DNA of 16,851 bases, from the NCBI GenBank assembly GCA_902767355.1, contig CACXHG010000014.1, positions 1 to 16,851 on the forward strand, written 5' to 3'. Origin of the DNA: an uncultured Bacteroidia bacterium. GTDB lineage: Bacteria; Bacteroidota; Bacteroidia; Bacteroidales; UBA932. The position numbers were made by a program, and so were the translations under genes. Under the pieces are notes generated by a model. It saw only the letters and a program-made list of their open reading frames with translations. It was not told where the DNA came from and searched no databases. Positions 15,187-16,851 of this stretch are shown in pieces; the stretch's first letter is position 1; the number at the start of each line of letters is the position of its first letter.

Positions 15187-16851
15187 CGCTTGATGCAATC
15201 CATACTATAGCCTCCAATCATCTGGCTATAGTGGTCGTAATAATAAATGTAAAGCATATAACCGTCGGCAGAAGGCGCCAGTATAACATCGCCGCAGGCA
15301 CCGTTGCCATCTTGTGCGCTGCTCTGGAACTCCTGGTCGAAGAGGAACGGCAGGGAGAACACCAGCTGCGGGCTGTCGTAGATATTGCCGCTGATGCTGC
15401 TGCCGGTAATGTCGAACACATACAGCTGGGGGCCGGGCCACCAATTAGGGAAGTGGGTCGAAACGAACAGGGCCAGGTAACGGGCACCGTTGAAGCACTT
15501 GGTGTCGAGGTTGTTGGGGTCGACGTTGCCGTTCACGTAAAACCCGCCGCCGGGGGCATCTGCCGCCGAACCGTCGCCGGCTCCAGGCGAGGACGAACCC
15601 TTGCTCAAGTCGGGCTTGAACCAGTGCAGGGTATTCTCTGAATATGTGCAGCTGTACCAGCCCATATTCATCTGGGGCGAGCCGGCCACGACGCAAGTGC
15701 TTCGGGGCGTACCTGCCCCCCAGGCATAGCCGCAAGCGGCAAACAGGTCGAGCACCTCGTTGGACACCACTTCGCCACCGACAATGTGGATGGCCCTGAA
15801 GAAGCCGCTGGTGGTCACACTGGCTACACCGGGATAGGTGATCGATATCACGGCCTCCTGCTCTACGTTGCCGATAACCTTCATTTCCTGACCGATAGGC
15901 AGGGCCATGTCGTTCACAAAGGAAAGCAGCAGCTCGGGCGCAGCCGTCACCGAAGAGGTCTTCCAGATCTTGAACTCCTCGTCTTTCTGGGCGAGGTTGC
16001 ACAGCAGCAGGTGATCCTGCTCGTCGGAAGCTATGGAGCCGGTCGGCGTTGCATTGCCTATGTTGATCGTGCCGCCGGCGGTGGCCATGATCTTGTTGAA
16101 ATATTTAGGAGCCGAGCCGTCGCCCAGATTCACGATGAGCCAGCTGTCCAGAACGCCCATGGACACATTCACGGCCTCCTTGTAGCCGGGAAGGCCCAGG
16201 CCGCTGGAGGGATCCAGGTTGAAAAGTTTCTCCACGCTGGTGGCGTTTACGCCATAGTCTATCTTCTCGGGCACGTTCTTCACCACGAAATACTCGGCTT
16301 TGGTGACACCGTCGTCGGCGGTCACCGTAAAGGTAAAGCCCTCGTTGTAGTTGTGCATCTCGGCCGGATCGGGAGATATGGTGGCGTGGGCCGATACCGT
16401 TGCAGTGGCTGTAGCCACGGAAAGATCGTTGGCCGTGATGAGCGAAACGGTATTGCTGTTCTTGTCTATGATGCCGTTGAGCATGGGGCGCTGCAGGGTG
16501 AATCCCAGAAGCTCGCACTTGGACGATTTGACGCGCTCGCCGGTGATGACTATGTCGCGGGTAGCGCCCGTGGCATCGGTGTACTTGAAATGATTCTCCT
16601 CTGTGAGGTCAAGTATGGTAAGCGGGGGATCTATGGTGCAGTTGGGCTGCAGGGTCGCCCTCACCCTCAACTTGGTCATATAGGGGGTCGTGATATCATC
16701 GGAGGTCTCGGGGAAATACCAGGGAATGGGTATCACATAGCGGTCAGTCTCCGGGTCGTTTATCTCCAGACGGCCCAGCTCCTGGTCGGCAAAAGGCCCG
16801 AAAGTGAAATATGCCGCGAGTGAGGATATACCCTGACGGTCTGCCGTGGGC
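15183..16851 (-). CDS. DUF5018-like surface protein with DUF4623-like C-terminus (5'-truncated by window edge)
   Basis: The reading frame is open through the right edge, so only the last 555 residues are visible and the signal peptide is missing. A GTG at 16736 could be read as a start, but the 38 codons upstream to the edge are sensible protein in the same frame, so the gene very likely continues beyond the window. The N-terminal visible part (about 1-195) is a series of Ig-like beta-sandwich strands with TVTADDGVTKAEYFVVKN, the pattern of DUF5018-type domains. The C-terminal part (about 205-555) shares blocks with the BACON protein: GSIASDEQDHLLLCN, PQLYVFDITGSS, and CGDVILAPSADG. Likely a secreted, surface-anchored glycan-binding protein. 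It overlaps the start of the phosphodiester glycosidase gene (ATGA), so the two are translationally coupled. Confidence 0.8.
   Translation of the reverse strand, partial: PTADRQGISSLAAYFTFGPFADQELGRLEINDPETDRYVIPIPWYFPETSDDITTPYMTKLRVRATLQPNCTIDPPLTILDLTEENHFKYTDATGATRDIVITGERVKSSKCELLGFTLQRPMLNGIIDKNSNTVSLITANDLSVATATATVSAHATISPDPAEMHNYNEGFTFTVTADDGVTKAEYFVVKNVPEKIDYGVNATSVEKLFNLDPSSGLGLPGYKEAVNVSMGVLDSWLIVNLGDGSAPKYFNKIMATAGGTINIGNATPTGSIASDEQDHLLLCNLAQKDEEFKIWKTSSVTAAPELLLSFVNDMALPIGQEMKVIGNVEQEAVISITYPGVASVTTSGFFRAIHIVGGEVVSNEVLDLFAACGYAWGAGTPRSTCVVAGSPQMNMGWYSCTYSENTLHWFKPDLSKGSSSPGAGDGSAADAPGGGFYVNGNVDPNNLDTKCFNGARYLALFVSTHFPNWWPGPQLYVFDITGSSISGNIYDSPQLVFSLPFLFDQEFQSSAQDGNGACGDVILAPSADGYMLYIYYYDHYSQMIGGYSMDCIKR

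Noticed and set aside
16734..16736. GTG as the start of the rightmost gene
   Set aside because: The same frame stays open for 38 plausible codons to the window edge, and no signal peptide follows the GTG, as would be expected for this exported protein family.
1..16851. CRISPR arrays, tRNA or rRNA genes, insertion sequences, phage genes
   Set aside because: I looked for regularly spaced repeats, tRNA-like cloverleafs and transposase or integrase motifs and saw none; the window is almost fully packed with genes.

Overview
The window looks like chromosomal DNA of a GC-rich gut-type Bacteroidota (Bacteroidales-like). The signs are TAnnTTTG promoter boxes, lipoproteins with acidic residues just after the lipidated Cys, BACON and DUF5018-like domains, and A-rich rather than Shine-Dalgarno leaders. 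I cannot place genus or species from the sequence alone.

Left part, plus strand (1-4087), ordinary chromosomal genes. A well-formed promoter (18-46) drives purM (purine synthesis). purM is tightly followed by an unrecognised lipoprotein (1-nt overlap) and a DEDDy 3'-5' exonuclease (2-nt gap), probably one transcript. After a short AT-rich gap come mscL (mechanosensitive channel) and a small outer-membrane beta-barrel protein. A perfect 16-bp stem (4122-4164) separates these genes from the convergent genes to the right.

Right part, minus strand (4209-16851, still open at the right edge), is one long carbohydrate-utilisation-type operon read right to left. Its genes are: a 5'-truncated DUF5018-like surface protein; a phosphodiester glycosidase of the NAGPA/DUF2233 family; a GHL10 glycosyl hydrolase lipoprotein; a BACON-domain lipoprotein whose C-terminal half resembles that of the truncated protein; a terminator-like hairpin; a second GHL10 lipoprotein; a DUF5009/HGSNAT-like membrane acyltransferase; an FAD-dependent oxidoreductase lipoprotein; a Tat-type calcineurin-like phosphoesterase; and an MFS sugar porter. 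Junctions along the operon are -4, 1, 25, 74, 3, 16, 14 and 0 nt.

Working model (inference): two surface proteins bind a glycan; the NAGPA-type enzyme and the GHL10 enzymes cleave it; the acyltransferase, flavoenzyme and phosphoesterase process the released (amino)sugars or phosphates; the sugar porter takes the product up. NAGPA-type enzymes cleave GlcNAc-alpha-1-phosphodiesters, and the GHL10 relative DigH of E. coli cleaves denuded peptidoglycan strands. The most interesting reading is therefore a locus for scavenging amino-sugar and phosphodiester-containing bacterial envelope material. A SusC/SusD pair and a regulator are not in the window and would be expected beyond the right edge.
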